Shown: positions 43,590 through 52,522 of the stretch, in pieces
Layout: every line of letters starts with the position of its first letter
Numbering within the stretch: position 1 is the first letter of the stretch
Origin: JBDGYE01 sp039584255
GTDB lineage: Bacteria; Gemmatimonadota; Gemmatimonadetes; Palauibacterales; Palauibacteraceae
NCBI GenBank assembly: GCA_039584255.1
Contig: JBDGYE010000009.1
Location: forward strand, 5,138-69,137
Direction of reading: 5' to 3'
Length of the DNA: 64,000 nucleotides
Made by a program: the position numbers and the translations under genes
The notes under the pieces: model-generated
The model's input: the letters and a program-made list of their open reading frames with translations, nothing else
What the model was told of the DNA's origin: nothing
Databases searched by the model: none

Positions 43590-44003
43590 GTGATCTCTAA
43601 GACAGAGGAATACGCGCTGCGGGCGGTGGTCTGTCTCGCCCGTCACCACCGGGCTGGCCCCGTGCGGACGGGAGATCTCGCCAGGGAGACCGGCATTCCC
43701 TCGAATTACCTGTCGAAGATCCTGCACCAGCTTGGGCGGCACGAGGTAGTCGCCTCCGCGCGGGGGAGAAAGGGCGGCTTCAGGCTCGCTCGGGATCCCT
43801 CAGAGATCGCCCTCGCCGCGGTCATAGAGCCGTTCGGCTCCGTCACGGACCGTGAGAGGTGCGTTCTGGGACGTCCCGAGTGCTCCGACGTCAAACCCTG
43901 CGGGGCTCACGGCAGGTGGAAGCACGTGAAAGAGCAGATGCGTGAGTTCTTCGCCCACACCAGTGTGGGCGACGTGATGGAGCGTGGAGAGCGAGGCGAC
44001 TGA
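43590..44003 (+). CDS. Rrf2-family transcriptional regulator, likely Fe-S cluster sensing
   Basis: 137 residues from the GTG at 43590. The winged-helix start ISKTEEYALRAVVCLARH and the recognition region GIPSNYLSKILHQLGR...GRKGGFRLA are typical of Rrf2. Three cysteines, C91, C98 and C104 (CVLGRPECSDVKPC), have the spacing of cluster-binding members such as NsrR and IscR. It probably senses NO, oxygen or iron-sulfur status. Its position between pilC and pilS suggests, but does not prove, a link to pilus control. Its 3' end overlaps the next gene by 20 bases. Confidence 0.88.
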   Translation: MISKTEEYALRAVVCLARHHRAGPVRTGDLARETGIPSNYLSKILHQLGRHEVVASARGRKGGFRLARDPSEIALAAVIEPFGSVTDRERCVLGRPECSDVKPCGAHGRWKHVKEQMREFFAHTSVGDVMERGERGD

Positions 44004-44406
44004 ACCGGCCACCTGTGCTTGTCTGATAGACCTCACCGAAGCGGAGCTGTCGGACAGGCTCGGTTCGCCGGGCAACCGGAGCCGTGTCGGAGACGATATC
44101 TGGCTCATGTTCGCCGCCCGGGGGGTCGAAATGCGGGTTCGGTGTGGGGCCGCCGACTCGCCACGCGTGGCCTCATGGACCGCTACCTTCGCCACCCCCC
44201 GCCGGACTCTGAGGGACGCGGCCAGCGCTGTAGGGCTGTGGCCGGATGCGGCTCCCGACGCGGACCCGGTCGCCGCCGAGGCACCGCTCCTGAGGCGCGC
44301 GCTGCGGTGTCCCCGGACGGGTGCCACCCACACACTCACGGCGACGGTACGGGGCAGCCGCATCACCCAGATCTCGGTCTTCGACGAGGCACCTGAATGG
44401 CTCTGA
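43984..44406 (+). CDS. Unknown protein co-transcribed with the Rrf2 regulator
   Basis: 140 residues from a GTG at 43984 inside the end of the Rrf2 gene, in another frame. It looks soluble, with a strand/helix mixture, and I do not recognise the family. The DDIWLMFAARGVEMRVRC segment and the C-terminal CPRTGATHTLTATVRGSRITQISVF look like two related beta-rich halves. The overlap implies co-expression with the Rrf2 regulator. Confidence 0.5.
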   Translation: MESEATEPATCACLIDLTEAELSDRLGSPGNRSRVGDDIWLMFAARGVEMRVRCGAADSPRVASWTATFATPRRTLRDAASAVGLWPDAAPDADPVAAEAPLLRRALRCPRTGATHTLTATVRGSRITQISVFDEAPEWL

Positions 44407-44423
44407 TCCCAGGCGCCCACCTC

Positions 44424-44451
44424 TTGCATCCTGCAATTCCTTCCCTATCAT
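44424..44451 (+). promoter_or_regulatory. Candidate sigma-70 promoter of pilS-pilR
   Basis: TTGCAT (44424-44429) and TATCAT (44446-44451) are separated by 16 bases, about 100 bases upstream of the chosen pilS start, just after the stop of the preceding gene. Confidence 0.45.
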
Positions 44452-44550
44452 TGGCTTCGACGAGCAGGCGAAATGCAGGCCGACGGAGGCATACGGGGCC
44501 GGCGCCGGCCCCGGCGACAGCCATTACCGAATCAGGGGAACGGACCAAGA

Positions 44551-46410
44551 GTGCTTCGTCCGAGCAGGACTGACCGGCGGGCTGCCGCGGCTCTCGAGCC
44601 GATGGGCGTGCTCTACTGGATCTACGCCGGCCGCCTCGTCATCTCTCTGGTTATCTACGGTCTGGCGGTCCTCGTCGGCGACTTCCTGGCCTCTCTGGCA
44701 CCGGGGCCGATCGCGACTCAGGTGCGCGCGATTGGCATCATCGGGATAACTGCTGCGGCCCTCATCACCCCACTGGCCTATTGGTACAGCCACAGACGGG
44801 TCCGGCAGATTTCTCGGAGCTTCCTCTACTCCCAGGCCCTTCTCGACGTCGTCCTGGCCAACGGCATCGTCCATGTCACCGGCGGGAGCCAGAGTCCATT
44901 CGTCTCGCTGTTCATAGGCCTCGCTGCCGCATACGCCCTGGTACTCCCGCTTCCGTCGGCGGTTCTGGTAGCGCTGGCCACGGGTGCCCTCTACCTGCTG
45001 GACAACCTCGTGGCCTTCCCGGACCAGGTGAGCACTCTGGCCTTGCTGTTGCAGGTGGCCGTGTTCACGCTCGTGGCTCTGGTCACCAGCCTGGTCGGTG
45101 CGCGGCTCCGGGACGTGCGGAAGGAGCTCCGCACCGTGGAGGGAGAGCTGCGCAGACTGCGGCTCGACACGGCCGACATCCTGAGGATCATCCCTTCCGG
45201 CGTCCTGACTCTGGACTCCGAAGGACGCCTTGCCTACATGAACCTCGCCGCGGCCGAGCTGCTGGACCTGGAGGTGACGGAGCTGCTGGGTCGTGGGATC
45301 GTGTCCCGCCTGGAGACCAGGGCTCCCGGGGTCGCGGCCGCGATCCAGGAGACGCTCGGCACCGGACGGCGGATCCGGGACCGGGAGGCCGAGCTCCTGC
45401 CACCGGAGCTCGCCGACCCGATCGACGGAGACTCACTCTACGAGCTGAGGCCGGGTGTCCCCGTCGCCGTGAGCACGACCGTGGTCCAGGAGGCTGGAGC
45501 GGGGCCGTCGCACGTGGTGCTGCTTCAGGACCTGCGGGCGAGCCGGCAGCTCGAAGATCTCCGGCTTCGGACCGGCCGGCTCGAGGCGGTGGCGGAGCTA
45601 TCGGCCTCGCTCGCCCACGAGCTCAAGAATCCCATGGCGTCGGTCAGAAGCGCCGTCGAGCAGCTGTGCGAGCGTGCCCGTGAGGACGAGGACGACGCGG
45701 TGTTGGGAAGACTGATCCTTCGAGAGAGCGACCGCATGGGGAAGATCCTGGGCGAATTCAGCGACTTCGCCCGCGTGGATGTGGCCCAAAGGAAGCCGGT
45801 CAACGTGGAGAAGCTGCTGCGGAACGTCACGGAAACGGCGCAGCGACATCCCGCGGCGGAGGCACGGGCCACGATCGACGTTGACGTTGCCGACGAGCTC
45901 ACCGGGCTGTGGGGTGACCCGGAGCTGTTGCACCGGGTAGTGCTCAACCTCGTGCTTAACGCACTTCAGGTCGGAGATCCGGAACGACCGGTGACGGTGA
46001 GGATCGTGGCCGACTCGCTCCGCCCGGATCTGGTCCCGAGCGGGATGGCACTTCGCAACCCGGTTCGCATCCGGGTCATCGACGACGGTCCCGGCATAGA
46101 CCCGCAGGATCTACCGAGAATCTTCGATCCCTTCTACACGCGCCGCGAAGGAGGAAGCGGCCTCGGGTTGTCCATCGCTCATCGGGCGGTCCAGGCACAT
46201 GGAGGCACTCTGATCGCGACTTCGACGCCCGGCCGCGGTGCCACCTTCATCATGGTCCTGCCGCGGCGGTCGGTTCTAAGTCCGCCTCCACGGTTCGAGG
46301 ACCGGAGAGGCGAGCTCGCGGAAGCCGCGGAGGAAGCCGTGCGGGCCGGCGCCGCGGGTGCTCCTGTGGGGTCCGTCGGCGCGAACGATACGGAGGACGA
46401 GAGCGCGTGA
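44551..46410 (+). CDS. pilS: Pilus two-component sensor histidine kinase PilS
   Basis: 619 residues from the GTG at 44551; a start at ATG 44602 is also plausible because the first membrane helix follows it. Six membrane helices (about 20-190) form the PilS-type sensor. A PAS domain (IPSGVLTLDSEGRLAYMN) follows, then the HisKA phosphorylation site in ASLAHELKNPMASV and an ATPase with N box (VLNALQ), DDGPGI, and SGLGLSIA. It should phosphorylate PilR, encoded 32 bases downstream, to control pilA. Confidence 0.9.
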   Translation: MLRPSRTDRRAAAALEPMGVLYWIYAGRLVISLVIYGLAVLVGDFLASLAPGPIATQVRAIGIIGITAAALITPLAYWYSHRRVRQISRSFLYSQALLDVVLANGIVHVTGGSQSPFVSLFIGLAAAYALVLPLPSAVLVALATGALYLLDNLVAFPDQVSTLALLLQVAVFTLVALVTSLVGARLRDVRKELRTVEGELRRLRLDTADILRIIPSGVLTLDSEGRLAYMNLAAAELLDLEVTELLGRGIVSRLETRAPGVAAAIQETLGTGRRIRDREAELLPPELADPIDGDSLYELRPGVPVAVSTTVVQEAGAGPSHVVLLQDLRASRQLEDLRLRTGRLEAVAELSASLAHELKNPMASVRSAVEQLCERAREDEDDAVLGRLILRESDRMGKILGEFSDFARVDVAQRKPVNVEKLLRNVTETAQRHPAAEARATIDVDVADELTGLWGDPELLHRVVLNLVLNALQVGDPERPVTVRIVADSLRPDLVPSGMALRNPVRIRVIDDGPGIDPQDLPRIFDPFYTRREGGSGLGLSIAHRAVQAHGGTLIATSTPGRGATFIMVLPRRSVLSPPPRFEDRRGELAEAAEEAVRAGAAGAPVGSVGANDTEDESA

Positions 46411-46441
46411 CGCCGTCACGCGCCGCAACCGAGGAGCCAAG

Positions 46442-47806
46442 ATGCGCGACAAGCCCGTTCTGCTGCTGATCGACGACGAGCAGAGTCTGGTCGAGACACT
46501 CGAGGTGCTCCTGAAGCGCGAGGGATTTGACGTGCTAGCGGAGCTGTCTGGCGCCACCGGCCTGAAGCGGTACAAAGAAGACAGGCCGGACATCGTGCTG
46601 TCCGACGTTCGGATGCCGAAGATGAGCGGAATCGAGGTGCTGGAGGAGATTCGCAAAGCCAACCCGGACACCCCCGTGGTGCTCATGACCGCGCAGGCCT
46701 CGCTTACATCGGCCATCCAGGCCGTGAACCTGGGCGCGACCCACTACATCCAGAAACCGTTCAAGAACGAAGAGCTGATCGCGATCTTGAACCGCTCGTT
46801 GGACTGGGGGCGGCTGAAGAAGGAGAACACGGGCCTCAAGCGCGAGCTGAAGCGCCAGCAGACCCTCAAGAGCGGACGGCCCATCGGCGTCAGCCCCACG
46901 TTCGAGAGCTCGCTGAAGCTGGCCGACAGCGTCGCCGACAGCGAGAGTACGATCCTGATAGCCGGCGAGAGTGGCACGGGAAAAGAGGTCTTCGCCCGTT
47001 ACATTCACGACCTCTCGCCCCGGGCCAACCGGCGCTTTCTGTCGTTGAACTGCGGCGCTCTGCCCGAGGGGCTGCTCGAGTCAGAGCTGTTCGGCCATGT
47101 GAAGGGCAGCTTCACCGGCGCCGTGAAGGACAAGGAAGGACTGTTCGTGGCGGCTTCCGGAGGGACCTTCTTCCTGGATGAGGTCGGGGAGATGGCCCCG
47201 TCGACTCAGGTGAAGCTCCTGCGGGTTCTGCAGCAGAGAGAGGTAATCCCGGTGGGCGCCACCGAGTCTATTCCGGTTGACGTGAGGCTGATCGCCGCCA
47301 CCAACCGGGAGCTGGAGCGGGACATCGAAGAAGGACGCTTCCGCCGGGATCTCTTCTACCGGCTCAACGTCATCACGATCGATCTCGCGCCGCTCCGGGA
47401 CCGGCCCGAAGACGTCCAGCTTCTCACGGAGCACTTCCTGGGGCGTCACGCCGGCCCGGACGGTAAGGCTAAGAAGGTGTCGCCCAAAGCGATGGCCGTG
47501 CTCCAGGGATACCACTGGCCGGGCAACGTGCGAGAATTGGAGAACGTCGTCGAGAGAGCCGTGGTGCTGACTCCGGGCGCCAACATCAAGCCGGACGCGC
47601 TGCCGGCACGCCTGACGGAAGCGCCGCCGGAGCCCCTGATTCAGGACAGGCCGGCACCGAATCCGCCCCTGGAGATCATCGAGCGGGCCTACATCGAGCA
47701 CGTGCTCCGGGCGGAGGGGGGCAACAAGACGCGCGCGGCCGAGGTTCTCGGAATCGATCCGAGCACTCTTTACCGCAAGATCAAGCGGTACGACCTTGAG
47801 GGTTGA
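46442..47806 (+). CDS. pilR: Sigma-54-dependent response regulator PilR
   Basis: 454 residues from the ATG at 46442 (GAGGAG upstream). A receiver domain has phospho-acceptor D55 (LSDVRMP) and K105. The AAA+ domain has Walker A GESGTGKE (175-182), GSFTGA (222-227, the PilR variant of GAFTGA that contacts sigma-54), and Walker B FFLDEV. A C-terminal Fis-type helix-turn-helix (GGNKTRAAEVLGIDPSTLYRKI) binds DNA. Together with PilS it activates a sigma-54 promoter, and a near-perfect one lies 132 bases downstream, in front of pilA. Confidence 0.95.
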   Translation: MRDKPVLLLIDDEQSLVETLEVLLKREGFDVLAELSGATGLKRYKEDRPDIVLSDVRMPKMSGIEVLEEIRKANPDTPVVLMTAQASLTSAIQAVNLGATHYIQKPFKNEELIAILNRSLDWGRLKKENTGLKRELKRQQTLKSGRPIGVSPTFESSLKLADSVADSESTILIAGESGTGKEVFARYIHDLSPRANRRFLSLNCGALPEGLLESELFGHVKGSFTGAVKDKEGLFVAASGGTFFLDEVGEMAPSTQVKLLRVLQQREVIPVGATESIPVDVRLIAATNRELERDIEEGRFRRDLFYRLNVITIDLAPLRDRPEDVQLLTEHFLGRHAGPDGKAKKVSPKAMAVLQGYHWPGNVRELENVVERAVVLTPGANIKPDALPARLTEAPPEPLIQDRPAPNPPLEIIERAYIEHVLRAEGGNKTRAAEVLGIDPSTLYRKIKRYDLEG

Positions 47807-47826
47807 GCGCGGCCTTTGCATACCGG

Positions 47827-47864
47827 AGGCCGGCCTTGCAACCTGCAACGACCGGCCTTTCCCT
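47827..47864 (+). terminator. Intrinsic terminator after pilR
   Basis: A 7-base-pair GC stem (47827-47833 with 47852-47858) encloses a second small hairpin (TTGCA/TGCAA). It is followed by TTCCCTT. It separates pilSR from the pilA transcription unit. Confidence 0.7.
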
Positions 47865-47937
47865 TCCGGTCCCGTGTTCCGCCTCTCTGCTTCGTAAGTG
47901 TATATGATGTTTAGTTTTATGTTCGGACCGCCAGAAC

Positions 47938-47952
47938 GGCACGGGGGTTGCC
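47938..47952 (+). promoter_or_regulatory. Sigma-54 (RpoN) promoter of pilA
   Basis: GGCACG-GGGG-TTGCC fits the -24/-12 consensus TGGCACG-N4-TTGC at every core base from GGCACG on. Transcription would start near 47963, giving a leader of about 80 bases. The AT-rich stretch at 47892-47925 is a natural place for PilR to bind. Confidence 0.8.
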
Positions 47953-48043
47953 TACATGCACAGCAGGAGGTCTTGGCCTCCACCGGTGATATCAGCTCGA
48001 ACCGGATAATTTAACGTAGCGACTCCTAACTGATGGAGGACCA

Positions 48044-48362
48044 ATGCTCCGCGACACGAAGGGCTTCACGCTGATCGAGCTGCTGATCGTCGTCGTGATC
48101 ATCGGCATTCTGGCCGCGATCGCGATTCCGCAGTTCGCCAGCACGAAGGAGAAGGGCGTACTTTGCAGACAATCAGTCGTACGGCAATGCCGCCACGGTC
48201 ATGACGGCGGGCAACTTCACGACGAGCACGGGCATGGCGATAGGGGCCGGCGGCACGGCCGGCGGTTATGCCGTGACCGCTTCGCACACCAGCTCGGGCA
48301 ACACCTACTACGTGGTAGTTGGCTCGGGAAGCTCGACCGAGGGCAAGATCCTGAAGCAGTAA
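48044..48362 (+). pseudogene. pilA: Major pilin pilA, frameshifted and internally shortened
   Basis: The ATG at 48044 has GGAGG 4 bases upstream. The prepilin leader MLRDTKG and the helix FTLIELLIVVVIIGILAAIA are intact, with Glu5, through FASTKEK. After the GGC at about 48152-48156 the open frame turns into basic, His/Arg-rich nonsense. The next frame over (from the TAC at about 48158) reads a normal pilin tail, YFADNQSYGNAATVM... to ...EGKILKQ, stop 48360-48362. Compared with usual pilins of this type, about 20 codons between TKEK and YFADNQ are also missing. Either the gene is truly broken or the assembly is wrong here. Confidence 0.85.
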
Positions 48363-48401
48363 GCTGACGAGCTTGCCACCGGATACTTGTCAGCGTAAGA
48401 A

Positions 48402-48436
48402 AAGGGCGCGGCGGGTGATGAGCCCGCTGCGCCCTT
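48402..48436 (+). terminator. Strong hairpin after pilA
   Basis: A 14-base-pair stem (48402-48415 with 48423-48436, one G-U pair) with a 7-base loop. It is preceded by an A run and followed by CGAGC, so the T run is canonical only on the minus strand. It isolates the short pilA message from the glycosyltransferase genes. Confidence 0.65.
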
Positions 48437-48470
48437 CGAGCATCCGGGCGGCACCTGACCGGCGGGGTCC

Positions 48471-50870
48471 ATGAGTCCAGCAGCGGACAAAGAGTCGCCT
48501 CGCTCCGGCGCCGCGGCCGCCACCACGGTGCTGTGCGGCCTTGCCGCACTGCTGTTCGCGCCTGTGCTGGTTGGCGGCGAGACCTTCTTCAGCCGCGACA
48601 TCGCTCCGTTCTTCTACCCGATGAAGCATTACCTCGCGGAGTCGGTGCGCAGCGGAGGGCTTCCCCTTTGGAACCCCTGGATCGTCAACGGCGAGCCGTT
48701 CTTCGCCTCGTTGCAGCCGGGGCTCCTCTACCCCCCCAACCTGCTCCTGTACGGACTTCCCCTGCCGCTGGCATTCAACCTTCTCCTGGTCCTGCATTAT
48801 CCCCTGGCGGGAGTCGGCATGTACGTGCTCCTCCGGCGCTGGGGCCACGGCTGGGCGGGCGCCGTCCTGGGGGCCGTAGCCTTCATGGTGGGCGGCTTCT
48901 ACGTGTCGCTGGGGAACTTCCTCAACAACCTCCAGGCGGTGGCCTGGACACCGTGGCTTCTGGTGGCCTGGGACAGGGTGATGATGGGGCGCCGGCCGCG
49001 CGACGTAACGCTGTTCGCTGTCGTCTGCGGCGCGGCCTTCTTGGGGGGAGAGCCCCAGATGTTGGGCATCGCGCTACTCCTGCTGCTGGTCCACGGTCTC
49101 CTGAGGGTCGAGCGGCGCCCGGCCGGCCGGGGCGGCCAGCTGTTCGCCTTCGCCTTGGGAGGAGTGCTCGCGATCTGCCTGGTGGCCGTCCAGTTCGTGC
49201 CCTTCGTCGAGTACATCGGCCAATCGGTTCGCACGCTTCCCATCGAGCTGGAGTACTCGGCCTCGCGTTCGCTTACGCCGCTGGGAACCCTGGGCGTGTT
49301 CGTTCCACCTGTCCTGGCCGGCGGCGCGCACGGTTTCACCACGCGTTACCTTCCGGCCAGCGAGGTGCCCTGGCTGCTTAGCGTCTACGTGGGCGTAGTC
49401 GTTCTCCTGTACGCCGCCCTCGGGGTGTTCCTCCGCCGCGGGCGGCGGTGGGCGCTGTTCTGGACCGTGACGGCGGCCCTCGGCATTCTGCTCGCGCTGG
49501 GCAGCTACAGTCCGCTGTTCAAGGCGCTGTTCGGCTGGATTCCGCCGCTCCGGGCCTTCCGCTACCCGGAGAAGTTCTTCCTGCTGACCGCCGTAGCCGT
49601 GCCAGTGATGGCTGCTCAGGGGTTCGATAGCTGGCTAGGCCGGTTTCGCGATGCGGGTACCGAGTCACGGCGTCTGGACCGCGCGACGTGGTCCCTGCTG
49701 GTTGCGGCGCTGCTCGCCTATGGCGCGACGGCGCTCATAATGGTGGCAGATGAGGGCGTCCTGGCTACGGCCTGCGGGGGCTGGCTCGAAGGAGCGCTGC
49801 TGTGCTCCGATTCGGCCGAGGCACAGCGACTGTACGCCCTGCAGTCGCTCGTGCCCATCGCCTTGATCGCGGTTCTGGCGGCCGTGCAGGCCCTGCTCAG
49901 GGCAGGCCGGCTGCGACCGGCGGCCGCCGCCTGGCTCGTGCTGGCGTGCTGCGCCGGCGACCTGATGATCGCTCACCGGGTCGTCAATCCATCGGTTCCC
50001 TCCGACATCTACACCACGCCCCCGTGGACAGCAAAGGTGCTGGACCGTGCCGACGCCGGCCCCGAGGAGTACAGGTTCCGAGGCTCCCCTCACATCGCCG
50101 CCATGGGGAGCATCGTCACGGTCCAGGGGGCCTGGGAGCTCACCAACATGTACCTGGACTACCAGACCATGGGGCCGAACGTAGGGCAGATGTTCGGTCA
50201 CCCGATGCAGGACGGTCTCCAGGGCGTCGAGCTCCAGTCGGTGGCGCTCACCAACGAGGCGGCGATGAGGGCCTGGGCCGTTGATCCGCTGAGATTCCTG
50301 CAGGCGATGAACGTACGGTATTACGCCGACGCGACGGTCGAAGCGGACGCGATGACAAGTCTGCGCCTGATCGAATCCAACCCGGAGCTCCCGATCAGGG
50401 TGTTCGAGGTGCCGGATCCCCTTCCGCGAGTCTACTTGGTGCCCCGATACGAGCTCGCCGCTGGACCGGAAGAGGCGCTGCGCCGGACGCTGGACGAGAC
50501 CTTCGTCCTGGGGGCCGCGGTCGTGCTGGAGCAGGAACCGGCGCTGAAGCCGGCGCCGAAGGCCCGCGGAGAGGTCTTGGAAAGGGCGTTCGAGACCAAC
50601 CGTGTGAGGCTGCGTATCCGGACGTCGGGACCGATGCTGCTGGTCCTCAACGACCGTTTCTATCCAGGCTGGACAGCGACGCTGCTCGGGCACCGGCTGC
50701 CTATCCTGAGGGCAAACGGAGTGTTCCGGGCCGTCGCCGTTCCCGGCGGCGAGCGCGAGGTCGTATTCGAGTACGCTCCGGCCAGCATCCGGATCGGCGC
50801 CTGGATCAGCCTCGCCACGCTGCTCCTCCTGCTGGGCGTCTACCGCCTGTCCCGGAGAAGGGCAGGATGA
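48471..50870 (+). CDS. YfhO-family polytopic membrane protein (GT-C-like)
   Basis: 799 residues. About 12 membrane helices (15-470) are followed by a soluble beta-rich C-terminal domain and a last helix (about 770-790). The N-terminal loop FFSRDIAPFFYPMKHYLAESVRSGGLPLWNPWI and the GNFLNNLQ region are marks of the YfhO family, membrane proteins linked to glycosylation of teichoic acids or surface glycans. It is the first of five overlapping genes between pilA and the minor pilins; its stop overlaps the next ATG (ATGA). Confidence 0.8.
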   Translation: MSPAADKESPRSGAAAATTVLCGLAALLFAPVLVGGETFFSRDIAPFFYPMKHYLAESVRSGGLPLWNPWIVNGEPFFASLQPGLLYPPNLLLYGLPLPLAFNLLLVLHYPLAGVGMYVLLRRWGHGWAGAVLGAVAFMVGGFYVSLGNFLNNLQAVAWTPWLLVAWDRVMMGRRPRDVTLFAVVCGAAFLGGEPQMLGIALLLLLVHGLLRVERRPAGRGGQLFAFALGGVLAICLVAVQFVPFVEYIGQSVRTLPIELEYSASRSLTPLGTLGVFVPPVLAGGAHGFTTRYLPASEVPWLLSVYVGVVVLLYAALGVFLRRGRRWALFWTVTAALGILLALGSYSPLFKALFGWIPPLRAFRYPEKFFLLTAVAVPVMAAQGFDSWLGRFRDAGTESRRLDRATWSLLVAALLAYGATALIMVADEGVLATACGGWLEGALLCSDSAEAQRLYALQSLVPIALIAVLAAVQALLRAGRLRPAAAAWLVLACCAGDLMIAHRVVNPSVPSDIYTTPPWTAKVLDRADAGPEEYRFRGSPHIAAMGSIVTVQGAWELTNMYLDYQTMGPNVGQMFGHPMQDGLQGVELQSVALTNEAAMRAWAVDPLRFLQAMNVRYYADATVEADAMTSLRLIESNPELPIRVFEVPDPLPRVYLVPRYELAAGPEEALRRTLDETFVLGAAVVLEQEPALKPAPKARGEVLERAFETNRVRLRIRTSGPMLLVLNDRFYPGWTATLLGHRLPILRANGVFRAVAVPGGEREVVFEYAPASIRIGAWISLATLLLLLGVYRLSRRRAG

Positions 50871-52522
50871 CTCCCACCCAGAGCGAGCTCCGGACCTTGG
50901 GATTCAGCCTCTTCGGAGCGGCGTTCCTCGCCGTTCTTCTTACGGCGGGCGACTACGGCATCGCCAGCGATGTAGGCAACTACTTCTACTCCTCGTTGCG
51001 GCAACTGGCCTGGGCGAAGGAGCTGGGCGCGTCGATCCTGGCTGGCGATCCCGGTGCCGCCTTGGACCGCTCGGTAGTCTTCGACCACTGGCGATGGTAC
51101 CCGGAGCGCATACCCCATCCCCCGCTGTCACGGGAGCTGAGCGGGCTCTCATATGCTCTTCTCGGCGGGCCACTGGATCCGCTGACCGCGTATCGAGTGG
51201 CGGTGATGGTAGCCTTCGCACTCCTCGTCGCGGGGTGTGGCGTCTTCACGGCCTGGGCGGCGCGGTCGATAGTGGCGGGGACCGCCGCGGGCCTGGCCCT
51301 CCTTACCGTGCCGGCGCTGTTCGCCCACGGACACCTGGCGCACACGGACGTCTTCCTGACCGTCTTCTGGTTCGGATGTGCTGCCAGCCTGTTCGTCTCG
51401 ACCCGCGAGAGGAAGGCGAGTTGGCTGGCCGCTGCGGGAATCCTGTTCGGCTGCGCGGCGGCAACGAAGTTCTCCGGGCTCCTGCTGGTTCCGGTGGCGG
51501 CGGTGTGGCTCCTGGCCCGGCGTCGCCCGGACATCTACGCCTTTCTCGCATTCGGCCTCATCGGGCTCGTGACCTTCTTTCTGGTGAACCCCGTGCTCTG
51601 GGTAGATCCCGCCCTGGGGCTGCGGGACTACTTCGAGGCCGGCCTGTTCCGCTCTGACGCCAGGGTTACCCGCATCTCCACCGAGTATCTCGGCAGCATC
51701 TACGACTTCCGGCCGCCGTGGCACTACCCGTTCGTGTGGACGGCCATCGTCATGCCGCTCCCGATTCTCGCGGCGACCGTCGCGGGTCTCACCAGCAGGC
51801 GGGACCGTCCGCTGCTGCGCCTCACGGGCCTGAACGTAGCCGTACTGTACGGCGCCCTCATGCTGCCGGCGGCTCCGATGCACGACGGTATCCGACTGTT
51901 CCTACCGGCCTTCGCTTTCTGGGCCGTGCTCGCCGGGGTGGGCACCGGACGCCTGAGCGAGCTAGCCACCGCCAGAGCGCCGGAGCGGATGACCTCGTGG
52001 ATCCCTGCGGCCGTCACCCTGCTCGTGTTCGCCCTGCCGGCGCTTCGCACGGTACAGTACCACCCATTCCAGCTCTCCTACTTCAACGCCCTGGTTGGTG
52101 GCGTGAGAGGTGCCCAGGAGCGTGGCCTCGAGGTAACGAATCTCAAGGAGGTTCTCAGCCGCGAAGTGCTGGCGGACCTGGCGGTAGCGATCGAGCCCGG
52201 CACGGTTGTCGATCCCGGCTTCTTTCTCGAGGAAATCTGCTTCTACCAGGCCGTGGGGTGGGCTCCGCGCGAGTGGACGGCCGAGACGACACTGGAGCGC
52301 GAGGATCTAGAGGAAGGACTGGCCCTGGCGTGCGAGGGGCCCAACAGCTTCGTTTACATTCCACTGGACCGACCCGCGCGCGAGCCCGCGTTCGTCTTCG
52401 TTCTCAACCGCCGGGCTCAATGGCGGTCCATCGAGTGGGCCCTGTACGATTTCAGCGATCGACCGTTCTACGAAGTTGCGGTGCGGGGAGTGCCCCTGAT
52501 GAGGGTATACCGGGTCCGATGA
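50867..52522 (+). CDS. GT39/PMT-like membrane glycosyltransferase
   Basis: 551 residues with about 10-11 membrane helices. The first extracytoplasmic loop carries acidic and aromatic residues (DVGNYFYSS and DHWRWYPERIPHPPLSREL) as in GT-C enzymes that use polyprenyl-phosphate sugars. Another marker is GHLAHTDVFLTVFWFG. The C-terminal soluble part (about 410-551) ends VRGVPLMRVYRVR. It starts in an ATGA overlap with the YfhO-like gene and ends in another with the next transferase. Confidence 0.78.
   Translation: MTPTQSELRTLGFSLFGAAFLAVLLTAGDYGIASDVGNYFYSSLRQLAWAKELGASILAGDPGAALDRSVVFDHWRWYPERIPHPPLSRELSGLSYALLGGPLDPLTAYRVAVMVAFALLVAGCGVFTAWAARSIVAGTAAGLALLTVPALFAHGHLAHTDVFLTVFWFGCAASLFVSTRERKASWLAAAGILFGCAAATKFSGLLLVPVAAVWLLARRRPDIYAFLAFGLIGLVTFFLVNPVLWVDPALGLRDYFEAGLFRSDARVTRISTEYLGSIYDFRPPWHYPFVWTAIVMPLPILAATVAGLTSRRDRPLLRLTGLNVAVLYGALMLPAAPMHDGIRLFLPAFAFWAVLAGVGTGRLSELATARAPERMTSWIPAAVTLLVFALPALRTVQYHPFQLSYFNALVGGVRGAQERGLEVTNLKEVLSREVLADLAVAIEPGTVVDPGFFLEEICFYQAVGWAPREWTAETTLEREDLEEGLALACEGPNSFVYIPLDRPAREPAFVFVLNRRAQWRSIEWALYDFSDRPFYEVAVRGVPLMRVYRVR

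Noticed and set aside
48140..48165. Programmed ribosomal frameshift rescuing pilA
   Set aside because: A +1 shift would be needed, there is no slippery site or stop codon of the known kinds, and about 20 helix codons are missing as well, so mutation or assembly error is simpler.
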